DNA from: an uncultured Rhodocyclaceae bacterium
Lineage (GTDB): Bacteria > Pseudomonadota > Gammaproteobacteria > Burkholderiales > Rhodocyclaceae
Length of the DNA stretch: 64,000 nt
Direction of reading: 5' to 3'
Assembly: GCA_907163225.1 (NCBI GenBank)
Contig: OU015322.1
Span: 2,848,060-2,912,059 of the forward strand
Part shown: in pieces, positions 9,330 to 17,604 of the stretch
How the letters are laid out: every line of letters begins with the position of its first letter
Numbering within the stretch: position 1 is the stretch's first letter
Notes under the pieces: model-generated
Databases searched by the model: none
Seen by the model: the letters and a program-made list of their open reading frames with translations, nothing else
Told to the model about the DNA's origin: nothing
Position numbers and translations under genes: made by a program

Positions 9330-10538
9330 CTAGTGCTTCATCAAGGCCTGAACCGGATCGAGCCGGGCGGCGCGGCGGGCTGGCATGACGCCGAAGATCA
9401 GTCCGGTGGCGAGCGCCGTGCTCAGGCCGGCGATCACCGCCCAGTCCGGCGGATAGGCGGGGAAGACCGGGAAGAACTGGCGCAGCGCAAAGGCGCCGAG
9501 CTGGCCGAGCAGGTAGCCGACCAGCGCGCCGACGGCGGAGAGCATGGCGGCTTCGGCCAGGAAGGCGAGGCGGATGGTGCGTGCCGTGGCGCCGAGCGCC
9601 TTGAGCAGCCCGATTTCGCCGGTGCGCTGGGTGACGGCGACGAGCATGACGTTCATCACCAGAATGCCGGCGACGGCCAGGCTGATCGCGGCGATGCCCG
9701 CCACGGCGAGGGTCAGGGCGCCGAGTAGCTTGTCGAAGGTGGCGAGCACGGCGTCCTGGGTGATGACGGTGACGTCCTCTTCGCCACGGTGGCGCTGTTT
9801 GATCGCGGTCATGGCCTGATCCTTGGCGCCCTCGATGGCGTCGCGGCTGTTGGCTTCGACCAGGATGCGGAACAGGGTGTTGGAATTGAACATGGCCTGG
9901 GCCAGCGAGACGGGCACGATGACCAGTTCGTCGGTGTTCATGCCCAGCCCCTGGCCGGTCGAGGCGAGGACGCCGACAACGCGCAGGCGACGGTCGCCGA
10001 CGCGCACGAGCTGGCCGATGGCCGGGTTGGCGCCGAACATTTCATCGCGGATCTTGGCGCCGATGACGGCGACCGAGGAGCCGCGGTTCCAGTCTTCTTC
10101 CGGCAGGCCAACGCCCTGGGCGATGGTGAAGTTGCGGATCGGGATGAAATCGGCTGTCGAACCGGCCACCATGACTTCGCGCAGCTTGCCGCCGAAGGCG
10201 ATTTCCGAGGTGCCGACGGCGAGCGGCGCGACACGGCGCACGGTGGGCAGGCGGCGCAGGCTGCCGGCGTCGTCGATGGTCAGGTCGCGCGGTGTCGTGG
10301 TGATGGCGTTGGCGGGGTTGAAACCGCCGGTGCCCGAGCGGCCGGGCAGGACGATGACGAGGTTGGTGCCGAGCGAGGAAAACTGGCCGACCACGTAGCG
10401 CCGGGCGCCGTCACCGAGGGCGGTGAGGATGACAACAGCAGCGACGCCGATAGACATGGCGAGCACGGAGAGCGTCGTGCGCATCGGGTAGCCGGTGGCG
10501 GCGTCGCGGGCGAAGCGCAGGGTGTCGGTCAGGCGCAT
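9330..10538 (-). CDS. MacB-type ABC transporter permease (first copy)
   Basis: Paralogue of the downstream permease (402 aa) with the same layout: TM1 (TTLSVLAMSIGVAAVVILTAL), periplasmic MacB_PCD domain, three C-terminal TM helices and the coupling loop TGEIGLLKALGATARTI, ending in DPVQALMKH. Two distinct half-permeases in one operon suggest an obligate heterodimer. The start is separated from the ATPase gene by a 69-bp inverted repeat, which lengthens an otherwise tight operon. Confidence 0.9.
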   Translation of the reverse strand: MRLTDTLRFARDAATGYPMRTTLSVLAMSIGVAAVVILTALGDGARRYVVGQFSSLGTNLVIVLPGRSGTGGFNPANAITTTPRDLTIDDAGSLRRLPTVRRVAPLAVGTSEIAFGGKLREVMVAGSTADFIPIRNFTIAQGVGLPEEDWNRGSSVAVIGAKIRDEMFGANPAIGQLVRVGDRRLRVVGVLASTGQGLGMNTDELVIVPVSLAQAMFNSNTLFRILVEANSRDAIEGAKDQAMTAIKQRHRGEEDVTVITQDAVLATFDKLLGALTLAVAGIAAISLAVAGILVMNVMLVAVTQRTGEIGLLKALGATARTIRLAFLAEAAMLSAVGALVGYLLGQLGAFALRQFFPVFPAYPPDWAVIAGLSTALATGLIFGVMPARRAARLDPVQALMKH

Positions 10539-10552
10539 GGTCGGGCCGGGTT

Positions 10553-10621
10553 GTCATTCCCGCGTAGGCGGGAATCCATCGGGGGCTGAAACCCCTGGAT
10601 TCCCGCGTGCGCGGGAATGAC
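10553..10621. repeat. Inverted repeat with two ATTCCCGCG..CGGGAAT units (dRS3-like)
   Basis: GTCATTCCCGCGtaggCGGGAATCC at 10553 on, a spacer cggggg..cccc, then the mirror GGATTCCCGCGtgcGCGGGAATGAC ending at 10621. Each half is itself palindromic and the halves are inverted relative to each other. The unit ATTCCC-N8-GGGAAT is the form of the neisserial dRS3 repeat. It lies between co-transcribed genes and would form a strong mRNA hairpin. Confidence 0.85.
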
Positions 10622-10650
10622 GGTTCGGAAACTTGGGCGCGGAGGCATTC

Positions 10651-10686
10651 CCACGGTCAACCGGAAATTTTGCCCAAAATTGAAAT
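10651..10686 (+). repeat. 36-bp CGGTCAAC motif overlapping the end of the ABC ATPase gene
   Basis: CCACGGTCAACCGG then aaatttt, gccc and aaaattgaaat. It spans the last codons and stop of the minus-strand ATPase gene (ILGKISG at the C-terminus comes from it). Confidence 0.85.
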
Positions 10687-11370
10687 GTCGTCCGTGCGCG
10701 AATCCGACTTCAGTCGCCCATCCTCCATCACCAGTTGCCGACGGGCGCGGGCGCCCATGCCCGGATCGTGGGTGACGACAATCAGGGTGACGCCCCTGGC
10801 GTTGAGGGCTTCGAGCAGATTGACCACTTCCTCGCCGGTATGGCGGTCGAGGTTGCCGGTCGGCTCGTCGGCCAAGATCAGCGCCGGCTGCATGATGGTG
10901 GCGCGAGCGATGGCGACACGCTGGCGCTGGCCGCCGGAGAGCTGGTCCGGCTTGTGGTCGGCGCGCTGGTCGAGGCCGAAATCCTTGAGCGCCTGGGCGA
11001 CGCGCTTGTTACGTTCGGCTGGCGAAATGCCGGCCAGCGTCATCGGCAGTGCGATGTTTTCGGCCGCCGTCAGGCGCGGTACGAGGTGAAAGCTCTGGAA
11101 GACGAAGCCGATGCGCGTGCTGCGCACGGTGGCCTGCTCGTCGGGCGACAGCGTCGTGACGTCGCGGCCTTCCAGCTTGTAGGTGCCCTCGTTGGGGCGG
11201 TCGAGCAGGCCAAGCAGATTGAGCAGCGTCGATTTGCCTGAACCGGACGGCCCCATCACGGCGACGTATTCGCCGGCCTCGATCTGCAGATTCAGCCCGG
11301 CCAGCGCGTTGACCGTGGTGTCGCCGAGCAGGAAGCGACGTTCGATGCCGGAAAGTTCGATCAGCGCCAT
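10657..11370 (-). CDS. ABC transporter ATP-binding protein (MacB/LolD type)
   Basis: Cytoplasmic ATPase of about 237 aa with Walker A GPSGSGKST, Q-loop, signature LSGGQRQRVAIARA, Walker B LILADEPTGNLD and the switch histidine in VVTHDP. The closest groups are LolD and the MacB ATPase domain. ATG 11370 (MALIELSG) is preferred; an upstream extension in the same frame is arginine/proline-rich, overlaps the previous gene and looks non-coding. It starts four bases after the adaptor gene. The last residues are encoded by a copy of the 36-bp motif, so the C-terminal tail was probably acquired with it. Confidence 0.94.
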   Translation of the reverse strand: MALIELSGIERRFLLGDTTVNALAGLNLQIEAGEYVAVMGPSGSGKSTLLNLLGLLDRPNEGTYKLEGRDVTTLSPDEQATVRSTRIGFVFQSFHLVPRLTAAENIALPMTLAGISPAERNKRVAQALKDFGLDQRADHKPDQLSGGQRQRVAIARATIMQPALILADEPTGNLDRHTGEEVVNLLEALNARGVTLIVVTHDPGMGARARRQLVMEDGRLKSDSRTDDISILGKISG

Positions 11371-11374
11371 GCGC

Positions 11375-12529
11375 CTACTTCGCCTTGGCCTGGGCTTTTT
11401 CGTCCGGCGTGACCTTGGCGCCGGCCTTGACGCCTTCCTTGTCGAGCGAGGTGACGATGCGCTCACCGACCTTCAGACCTTCGGCTATCTCGGTGTATTC
11501 CCAGTTGCTCAGCCCGGCCTTGATCGGCCGTTCTTCCAGCTTGCCGCTGTCGCCATTGAAGACCAGCACCTTGCCACCTTCCTGAATCGCGGCGGTCGGG
11601 ATGCGCAGGACGTTGTCGCGGCCGGCGAGGATGATCTCGACGTCAGCGCTGTAGCCGACGAGCAGCTTGCCAGCCTCGGCCGGTTTCTCAAAATCGACCT
11701 CGATGTCGACCGTGCGCGCCTGCTTTTCGACGGCGGAAACGTAGGGCGCGACACGCCGCACTTTGCCGGGCAGCGTCTTGCCGGGCAGCGCGTCGAGCGT
11801 GATGCGTACCGGCTGGCCGATCTGGATCTTCGGCGCATCGACCTCGTCCATCGGCGCCTTGACGTAGAGGCAGGAGTCATCGATCAGGTCGATGGCCGGC
11901 GGCGTCGGTACGCCGGGGGGCGAGGGCGTCGAGTATTCGCCCAGTTCGCCGACGATCTTGGCCACCGTGCCGTCGAAAGGCGCGTAGAGCGCGACGCGGC
12001 CCTGCTCGACACGGGTGGCCCTGAACTTGGCTTCGGCCTGGGCGACGTCGGCCTTGGCCGTGTTGCAGGTGGCGCGCCGGACTTGGGCGTCGGTGCGGGC
12101 CGCTTCTTCCTTACTGGTCGAGACGAAGCCCTTGGCGCGCAATTCGGACTGTCTTTTTGCCTCTTTTTCGGCGTTGACCGCAGCAATGCAGGCTTCCTCG
12201 CCACGCTTGGCGCTCAGGGCGATCTGCGCCTGAGCCAGCGCCGCGTTGGCCTGCTGGTCATCGTTCCATAGCTTGAGCAGCAGTTGGCCCTTCTTGACCT
12301 TGTCGCCTTCCTTGACACCAAGGTACTCGATGCGGCCGCCGATGATCGTCGACAACTTGGTGCGCTGGCAGGCCTCGACCGTGCCGGCGCGGGTGTTGGC
12401 CAGCGTCGCCTCGACCTTGCCGGCGGCGACTTCCTTGAGCACGACGGGGAGGGGCTTGGGCCGGGTGAAGAAGAAAAGGCTAAGGCCGATGGCAGCGATG
12501 ACGACAAGGATGATGGCAACGCGACGCAT
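11375..12529 (-). CDS. MacA-like periplasmic adaptor (membrane fusion protein)
   Basis: HlyD/MacA-family efflux adaptor (384 aa from ATG 12529). One N-terminal TM (VAIILVVIAAIGLSLFFF) anchors it. A lipoyl half-motif (GRIEYLGVKEGDKVKKGQLL), a coiled-coil hairpin (about 85-165, LAQAQIALSAKRG onwards), the second lipoyl half (VALYAPFDGTVAKI) and beta-barrel/MP domains follow. It bridges the ABC permeases to an outer-membrane channel, which is not encoded here (a TolC-type protein elsewhere is expected). A longer reading frame exists upstream but overlaps the previous gene. Confidence 0.92.
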   Translation of the reverse strand: MRRVAIILVVIAAIGLSLFFFTRPKPLPVVLKEVAAGKVEATLANTRAGTVEACQRTKLSTIIGGRIEYLGVKEGDKVKKGQLLLKLWNDDQQANAALAQAQIALSAKRGEEACIAAVNAEKEAKRQSELRAKGFVSTSKEEAARTDAQVRRATCNTAKADVAQAEAKFRATRVEQGRVALYAPFDGTVAKIVGELGEYSTPSPPGVPTPPAIDLIDDSCLYVKAPMDEVDAPKIQIGQPVRITLDALPGKTLPGKVRRVAPYVSAVEKQARTVDIEVDFEKPAEAGKLLVGYSADVEIILAGRDNVLRIPTAAIQEGGKVLVFNGDSGKLEERPIKAGLSNWEYTEIAEGLKVGERIVTSLDKEGVKAGAKVTPDEKAQAKAK

Positions 12530-12537
12530 GGTGTTTC

Positions 12538-13125
12538 CTATCGAAAACCGGGTAGCCAGCCGGAAAGGGCGTGGCTTGGGGGTGGTTCCAGGGCGCCCTG
12601 GTAGAGCGCCTCGATGACCGGCGGTTCCGGCCACGGTTCGTTCATGAAGGTCAGGCCAATTTCTTCCACCGTGCGGCCCGACCAGTAATGTTCGGCGACT
12701 TCGTCGAGGGCGCTGAGCGAGAGGCTGTGTGGCAGGCGCAGGTAGTCAAGCCAGCTGGCGTCGTGAAAGGAGCAGATGTAGGCGCCCTTGGTTTGGGCGC
12801 AGACCAGATTCTTGCCAAAAACGCGTTGCGGGTGCTTGGTACGGAAGGTCATCGCATCGGTGCGGGTGGCGAATTGCAGCATCGCGTGCAGGCGGCTTGG
12901 AAAGTGGTTGTAGCGGCGCTGACGGAAATATTCCAGGTGATACTCGGCAAAGTAGTTCTGCACCGACAACAGCTGGTCACCGGGCGTCGGCGCACCGCCC
13001 TCCGGTGAGGCCAGCGTGGCGCCGAACGGGCTGCCCTTGAGGATGTCCCAACCCGGCAGATCAGCGCCCGGCTCGAGCCAGCAGAAGAGCTCCAACGTTG
13101 CGGTGTCCTTGATCAGATTGTCCAT
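12538..13125 (-). CDS. Conserved hypothetical protein, first gene of the efflux operon
   Basis: Soluble protein of 195 aa (or 214 aa from a TTG at 13182). I do not recognise it with certainty; segments such as YFAEYHLEYFRQRRYNHFPSR and AMLQFATRTDAM resemble DUF2441-type proteins. It has no signal peptide or TM helix. It ends eight bases before the MacA-like adaptor, so it is co-transcribed with the efflux genes. The start is uncertain: ATG 13125 lacks a well-spaced ribosome-binding site. The upstream region is shared with the divergent hybrid kinase gene. Confidence 0.65.
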   Translation of the reverse strand: MDNLIKDTATLELFCWLEPGADLPGWDILKGSPFGATLASPEGGAPTPGDQLLSVQNYFAEYHLEYFRQRRYNHFPSRLHAMLQFATRTDAMTFRTKHPQRVFGKNLVCAQTKGAYICSFHDASWLDYLRLPHSLSLSALDEVAEHYWSGRTVEEIGLTFMNEPWPEPPVIEALYQGALEPPPSHALSGWLPGFR

Positions 13126-13229
13126 ACGGCCGGCGGGGTTGGGGAATTTCCTTATTTTGACCGATCGGGCGTTTTTGGCCAATCAAAGTGTCAGAGAAGC
13201 TTGCCGCGCATAGGGCAAAAATGTCCAAT

Positions 13230-13257
13230 TTGACATATGATTCAAAATACATAAATT
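13230..13257 (+). promoter_or_regulatory. Candidate sigma-70 promoter for the hybrid kinase operon
   Basis: TTGACA at 13230-13235, 16-base spacer, TAAATT at 13252-13257, in the only AT-rich stretch of the 220-base divergent intergenic region. The -10 matches consensus at four of six positions. Confidence 0.4.
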
Positions 13258-13348
13258 CAAAAGATGGAGTGGCATTCAGGCGGGCGGGTGCGATATTGCT
13301 GCTTCGGGTGATCGAAGTGAGCGCCCATTCCCTTTTGCGTGGTGACGA

Positions 13349-16300
13349 ATGAATCTGCGTAAGGCTTTTCTTAGTGTACTGGTGGCGTTTGCCGGCGTGC
13401 TGCTGTTGATCGGTGGCGTGATCCTGGGCGCCCTGGCGGCGTACAACAACGTCTATGACGTAGCTCGCCACCGGCAGGAGTCTTTGGTGCTGATGAACGC
13501 CGTGCGCCATGAGGTCGATTTGCTCAGCCGCTTGGTCAGTTCTTATGTCAGCACGGCCAACCCCCGTTTCCTGATCTATTACTACGACATCCTGAATATT
13601 CGCGAAGGCGTGAAGCCTGCGCCGGAGGGGGTTTCGGACACCTATTGGGAGCAGGTGATCGGTGGCGCCATAGCGCGCGTACCACCGCCCGCGGAGCCGG
13701 GGGTGGCGCTCTCTGAGCGAACCAGTCGCCTTGGCTTTGACGCCGCGGAACAGGCCGTTCTTCGTCGCATTTTCCAGATTTCCGACCAGATGAAGCAGGT
13801 CGAGCAAATTGCCTTTGCTGCGACGCAGGGCTTGTATGACCCGAAAAAAAGGGAGTTTGTTTCGGAGGCTGCGCCACAACCCGCTTTTGCCACCGCCTCG
13901 TTGCATGACTCACATTATCTGAAGCTGCGTTCGGATCTTGCGCTCGCCGTTGAAGAGCTGACCAATCTGGTCGACCAGCGCACGACCAAAAATTTGACGC
14001 ATGCCGGTGAGCTCCTGCATCGATGGATGGTTGCGGCATTAGTGCTGCTTTTAGCGGCCGCCATCGTTTTGATCCTGAGCTACAGTTACCTGAAAAGGCA
14101 ATTGCTCGCGCCACTGACTGTCCTCCACAAGACCGCCACGGCACTGGCCGAAAAATCGTTCAGTCAGCGAGTGGTTGATTTGCAAGGCGTCGAAGAAGTG
14201 AAAACCCTTGCTACCACGATCAACAGCATGGCAACTGCGATCGAGGCGGATATTGAACAACGTGAGCTCGTCCAGCGAGCCTTGCGCCAGGCGCGGGCGC
14301 GGGCCGAAGTCGCGGCCGATGCCAAGTCAATTTTCCTGGCCAACATGAGCCACGAAATTCGGACGCCGATGAACGCCATTCTCGGCATGGCCTATCTGGC
14401 GCTTAAATCCGGCTTGCCACCCCGTCAGCACGACTATGTTTCGAAGATTCACGCCGCCGCTCGTTCGCTACTGGGAATTCTCAACGACATCCTCGATTTT
14501 TCAAAAATCGAGGCAGGCAAAGTGGCTTTGGAGTCGGTGCCTTTCGATCTCGAACTGGTTGTCCAGAATGCTTTGTTCATGGTGCAGCAGAAGGCTGAAG
14601 GGAAGCAGATCGAGTTGATTGTCGATTTTCAGCCGACGCGAACGCTGCATCACCTGCTTGGCGACCCGTTGCGGCTCGGACAGATATTGATCAACCTCCT
14701 GTCAAATGCGGTCAAGTTCACCGAGGCCGGCCATGTCCGCCTGAGCGTCAGGCAAGAATCCTGCGATGGGCAAACATCGACCATCGACTTTCGAATCGAG
14801 GATACGGGGATAGGCATGACCTCCGAGCAGGTCAGCCGCCTTTTTCAGGAGTTTTCCCAGGCGGATGGGGCGACAACGCGAAAATACGGTGGCACAGGCT
14901 TGGGTCTGGCGATTTCAAAGCGCCTGCTTTCCGCCATGAATAGTGAAATTTCGGTCGAAAGTGCCGTTGACCGTGGCAGCGTCTTCCATTTTTCCTTGCA
15001 ATTGCCGCTGGTTCCCGGTGCTGCGGCCGCAAGTGACGACAAGCCGCTAGGTGCCTGTCATCGGGTGCTGGTGGTAGATGACGACAGTGCGGTGCGCGAA
15101 AGCATGGCGCAAATGCTGCTGGCTATGGGTTGTCGGGCAGTGGATCAGTCAGCAGGGGGCGAGGATGCCCTGATGAAGTTGACGGCTGCCAGCAAAAACG
15201 AAAATGCCTACGATTTGTTATTGCTCGACTGGTTGTTGCCCGACATGTCAGGCGGCGAGTTGATCGACGCACTCCGGGCAAGAGGCGTCGTGCTGCCGGC
15301 AAAGCTTGTCGTTGTTTCCTCGGCTGACGCGGTCTTGCTGCGGCACGAGGCGTCTCATCCTGAAATCACCGAGGTGGTCCAGAAGCCGCTCTTGCCGAAC
15401 GTCCTTCGTCGCGTGTTCGATGCCGGGGGCGATGCGATGGCGGCATTGCTGGAGACAGCCATTCCCCGGCCAGGCTGCTTGCAGGGGATGCCGATTTTGT
15501 TGGTTGAGGACAACGAGGTTAACCAGCAGGTCGCCGGAGAGATTCTCAAGGGCTGGGGAGCGAATGTGGAAATCGCCGTGAATGGTCAGATTGCCCTTGA
15601 TTTGTTGCGTTCGCAGGAGGCAGATCGCTTTGCCCTAGTCTTGATGGATATTGAAATGCCTGTCATGGACGGCCGGGAGGCGACGCGTCTGTTGCGTGAA
15701 GATGAACGCTTCCGCGACTTGCCCATTATTGCGATGACCGCGCATGTTGCCGGGCACGGCATGCGGGATGGTTTGGCCAAGGGCGTTACCGGCTATATCG
15801 CCAAGCCGTTCGAGCCAGACGAGTTGTTGGCGATGATTCAACCTTACTGGCATGTGTCGGCGCCGCAGGCATTGACCTCTGTTGAGCCATCGCCGGTGCT
15901 GGAAAGCGAGCAAGCGTTTATTGCTGCGGTGGATGCTGTGCTGGAAATTGATGCGGTTGTTTTGTTGAGAAGATTTGCCGGCCGTTTGCCGTTTCTCGCT
16001 AAAACATTGCGGCAATTTGCTGAGGATTGTCAAAATTGGTCGGATCGCTTGAGTGAATCGCTGGCCCGGGGTGAGTTGGAGTCGGCGCAGCGCCAGGTGC
16101 ATACGCTCAAGGGGCTAGCCGGTACTTTTGCCATGAAGCGCTTGCAGTCCGCACTTTACGATCTTGAGAACGCTATCCGCGGTGGCGTAATTGAACCGTT
16201 TGGCCAGATTGCCGAAGTCGATGCCCAGTTGCTTCCGCTAGTGGCGGGGCTGGAGCGTTTGCCAGTCATATTGCCTGCACCGGGGTCGGAAAGCGATTTC

Positions 16301-16513
16301 AGGCCAGTCGATGTGGTTTTGACCAGATTGAATGATTTGCTGGCCGAGGGCGATGGTGAGGTTGAGGAGGTTTGGCGCCTGAACAGGGGGCGTTTGGCCG
16401 GCTTTTATTCGCCGCGGCAGATTGCGGCAATTGACCGGGCTATCGGTCAATGGGATTTTGGCGAGGCGCTGGTCATCCTGGCCCAAGTCAATCAAGGAGG
16501 GGGCGGACAGTAA
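13349..16513 (+). CDS. Hybrid sensor histidine kinase with two receivers and HPt
   Basis: Membrane multidomain kinase of 1054 aa. TM1 about residues 8-32, periplasmic sensor region to about 225, TM2 about 228-248, HAMP, then HisKA with phospho-acceptor His near 335 (ANMSHEIRTPMNAILGM). HATPase motifs follow (N box NLLSNAVKFTE, G1 EDTGIGM, G2 GTGLGLAISKRL). Two receivers follow: the first with LLLLDWLLPDM (Asp near 627), the second with VLMDIEMPVMDG (Asp near 765). A C-terminal HPt has His near 917 (VHTLKGLAGTF). This is a complete phosphorelay of BarA/EvgS type. Its stop overlaps the next start (TAATG), so the HD-GYP protein is the likely output. Confidence 0.95.
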   Translation: MNLRKAFLSVLVAFAGVLLLIGGVILGALAAYNNVYDVARHRQESLVLMNAVRHEVDLLSRLVSSYVSTANPRFLIYYYDILNIREGVKPAPEGVSDTYWEQVIGGAIARVPPPAEPGVALSERTSRLGFDAAEQAVLRRIFQISDQMKQVEQIAFAATQGLYDPKKREFVSEAAPQPAFATASLHDSHYLKLRSDLALAVEELTNLVDQRTTKNLTHAGELLHRWMVAALVLLLAAAIVLILSYSYLKRQLLAPLTVLHKTATALAEKSFSQRVVDLQGVEEVKTLATTINSMATAIEADIEQRELVQRALRQARARAEVAADAKSIFLANMSHEIRTPMNAILGMAYLALKSGLPPRQHDYVSKIHAAARSLLGILNDILDFSKIEAGKVALESVPFDLELVVQNALFMVQQKAEGKQIELIVDFQPTRTLHHLLGDPLRLGQILINLLSNAVKFTEAGHVRLSVRQESCDGQTSTIDFRIEDTGIGMTSEQVSRLFQEFSQADGATTRKYGGTGLGLAISKRLLSAMNSEISVESAVDRGSVFHFSLQLPLVPGAAAASDDKPLGACHRVLVVDDDSAVRESMAQMLLAMGCRAVDQSAGGEDALMKLTAASKNENAYDLLLLDWLLPDMSGGELIDALRARGVVLPAKLVVVSSADAVLLRHEASHPEITEVVQKPLLPNVLRRVFDAGGDAMAALLETAIPRPGCLQGMPILLVEDNEVNQQVAGEILKGWGANVEIAVNGQIALDLLRSQEADRFALVLMDIEMPVMDGREATRLLREDERFRDLPIIAMTAHVAGHGMRDGLAKGVTGYIAKPFEPDELLAMIQPYWHVSAPQALTSVEPSPVLESEQAFIAAVDAVLEIDAVVLLRRFAGRLPFLAKTLRQFAEDCQNWSDRLSESLARGELESAQRQVHTLKGLAGTFAMKRLQSALYDLENAIRGGVIEPFGQIAEVDAQLLPLVAGLERLPVILPAPGSESDFRPVDVVLTRLNDLLAEGDGEVEEVWRLNRGRLAGFYSPRQIAAIDRAIGQWDFGEALVILAQVNQGGGGQ

Positions 16514-17598
16514 TGAGAGAAACTAATGCAAGCATCTTGGTGGTCGACGATACGCCAGCCAATCTCAGCCTGCTCAACCAGTTGTTGCGCACACATTACC
16601 GGGTCAGGCTTGCCAATAGCGGTGCCCGAGGACTGGAGCTGGCGGTGAGTGCGCCTCCCGATCTTATTTTGCTCGATATCATGATGCCGGACATGGATGG
16701 CTACGAGGTCTTCCGGCGCTTGAAGGCCGCTCCGGAAACGGCCGGTATCCCGATCATTTTCCTTACGGCGAAGGTTGGGGCGGAAGACGAGGAATATGGC
16801 CTGGCATTAGGCGCGGTCGACTTCATTCACAAGCCAATAGCGCCATCCGTTGTCCTGGCCAGGGTACGCATCCATCTGCAAATAAAGACCTGGCAAACCT
16901 TTCTCGAAGACAAGAGCGCCTGGTTGCAAGGCGAAGTCGAGCGACGTGTGAATGAGGTTCTGCACCTGCAGGAGGCGTCGATCCGCGTCATGGTTTCGCT
17001 GGCTGAGTTTCGCGATGAATGTACGGGCAACCATATCCGCCGGACTCAGGATTATGTGAGGCTTCTGGCCGAATATCTAAGTACTCAGGATCGCGACAGA
17101 GAGACCTTGAATCCAGAGAAAATCGACCAGATCGCCAAAGCGGCTCCCTTGCACGATATCGGGAAGATTGCCATTCCCGATCATATTCTGCTCAAAGCCG
17201 GGAAACATACGCCGGAAGAGTTTGAAATCATGAAAACGCACTCCGTCAAAGGCGAAAGCATGTTGTTACGCTCCCAGCGGGAGCTTGGCGACGAGAATCA
17301 GATGCTGCTGTATGCAGCTCAAATTGCTCGTGGCCATCATGAGCGCTGGGATGGCAATGGCTATCCTGATCAGCTTTCCGGTGAAGCCATCCCATTGCCA
17401 GCCAGATTGATGGCCGTCGCCGATGTCTATGATGCCCTGCGCTCGCGCCGCCCCTACAAGCCGGCGTTTAACCATTCGGAGGCGGTCGGTATTCTGATCG
17501 AAGGGCGAGGGAAACATTTCGACCCTCTGCTGATCGACGCATTTATCGCGCTGGAAGGATCATTTTCGGAAATCGCTATCAAGTTAGCCGATGAATGA
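16513..17598 (+). CDS. Response regulator with HD-GYP c-di-GMP phosphodiesterase domain
   Basis: A receiver domain (1-120; SILVVDDTPANLSL, Asp near 55 in LLDIMMPDMDG, Lys in HKPI) is joined by a short helix to an HD-GYP domain (about 165-355). Catalytic motifs are intact: HDIGKIAIPDHIL, MKTHSVKG and HHERWDGNGYPDQL. Such proteins hydrolyse cyclic di-GMP when phosphorylated. ATG 16513 overlaps the kinase stop by one base; an in-frame upstream extension is not needed. Regulated targets are not shown, but the pilus ATPase at 58610 has a c-di-GMP-binding type N-terminus. Confidence 0.94.
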   Translation: MRETNASILVVDDTPANLSLLNQLLRTHYRVRLANSGARGLELAVSAPPDLILLDIMMPDMDGYEVFRRLKAAPETAGIPIIFLTAKVGAEDEEYGLALGAVDFIHKPIAPSVVLARVRIHLQIKTWQTFLEDKSAWLQGEVERRVNEVLHLQEASIRVMVSLAEFRDECTGNHIRRTQDYVRLLAEYLSTQDRDRETLNPEKIDQIAKAAPLHDIGKIAIPDHILLKAGKHTPEEFEIMKTHSVKGESMLLRSQRELGDENQMLLYAAQIARGHHERWDGNGYPDQLSGEAIPLPARLMAVADVYDALRSRRPYKPAFNHSEAVGILIEGRGKHFDPLLIDAFIALEGSFSEIAIKLADE

Positions 17599-17604
17599 GC
17601 CGTT

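Noticed and set aside
11183-12271. 362-codon frame antisense to the ATPase and adaptor genes
   Set aside because: Both sense genes have complete families and motifs; the antisense frame has none.
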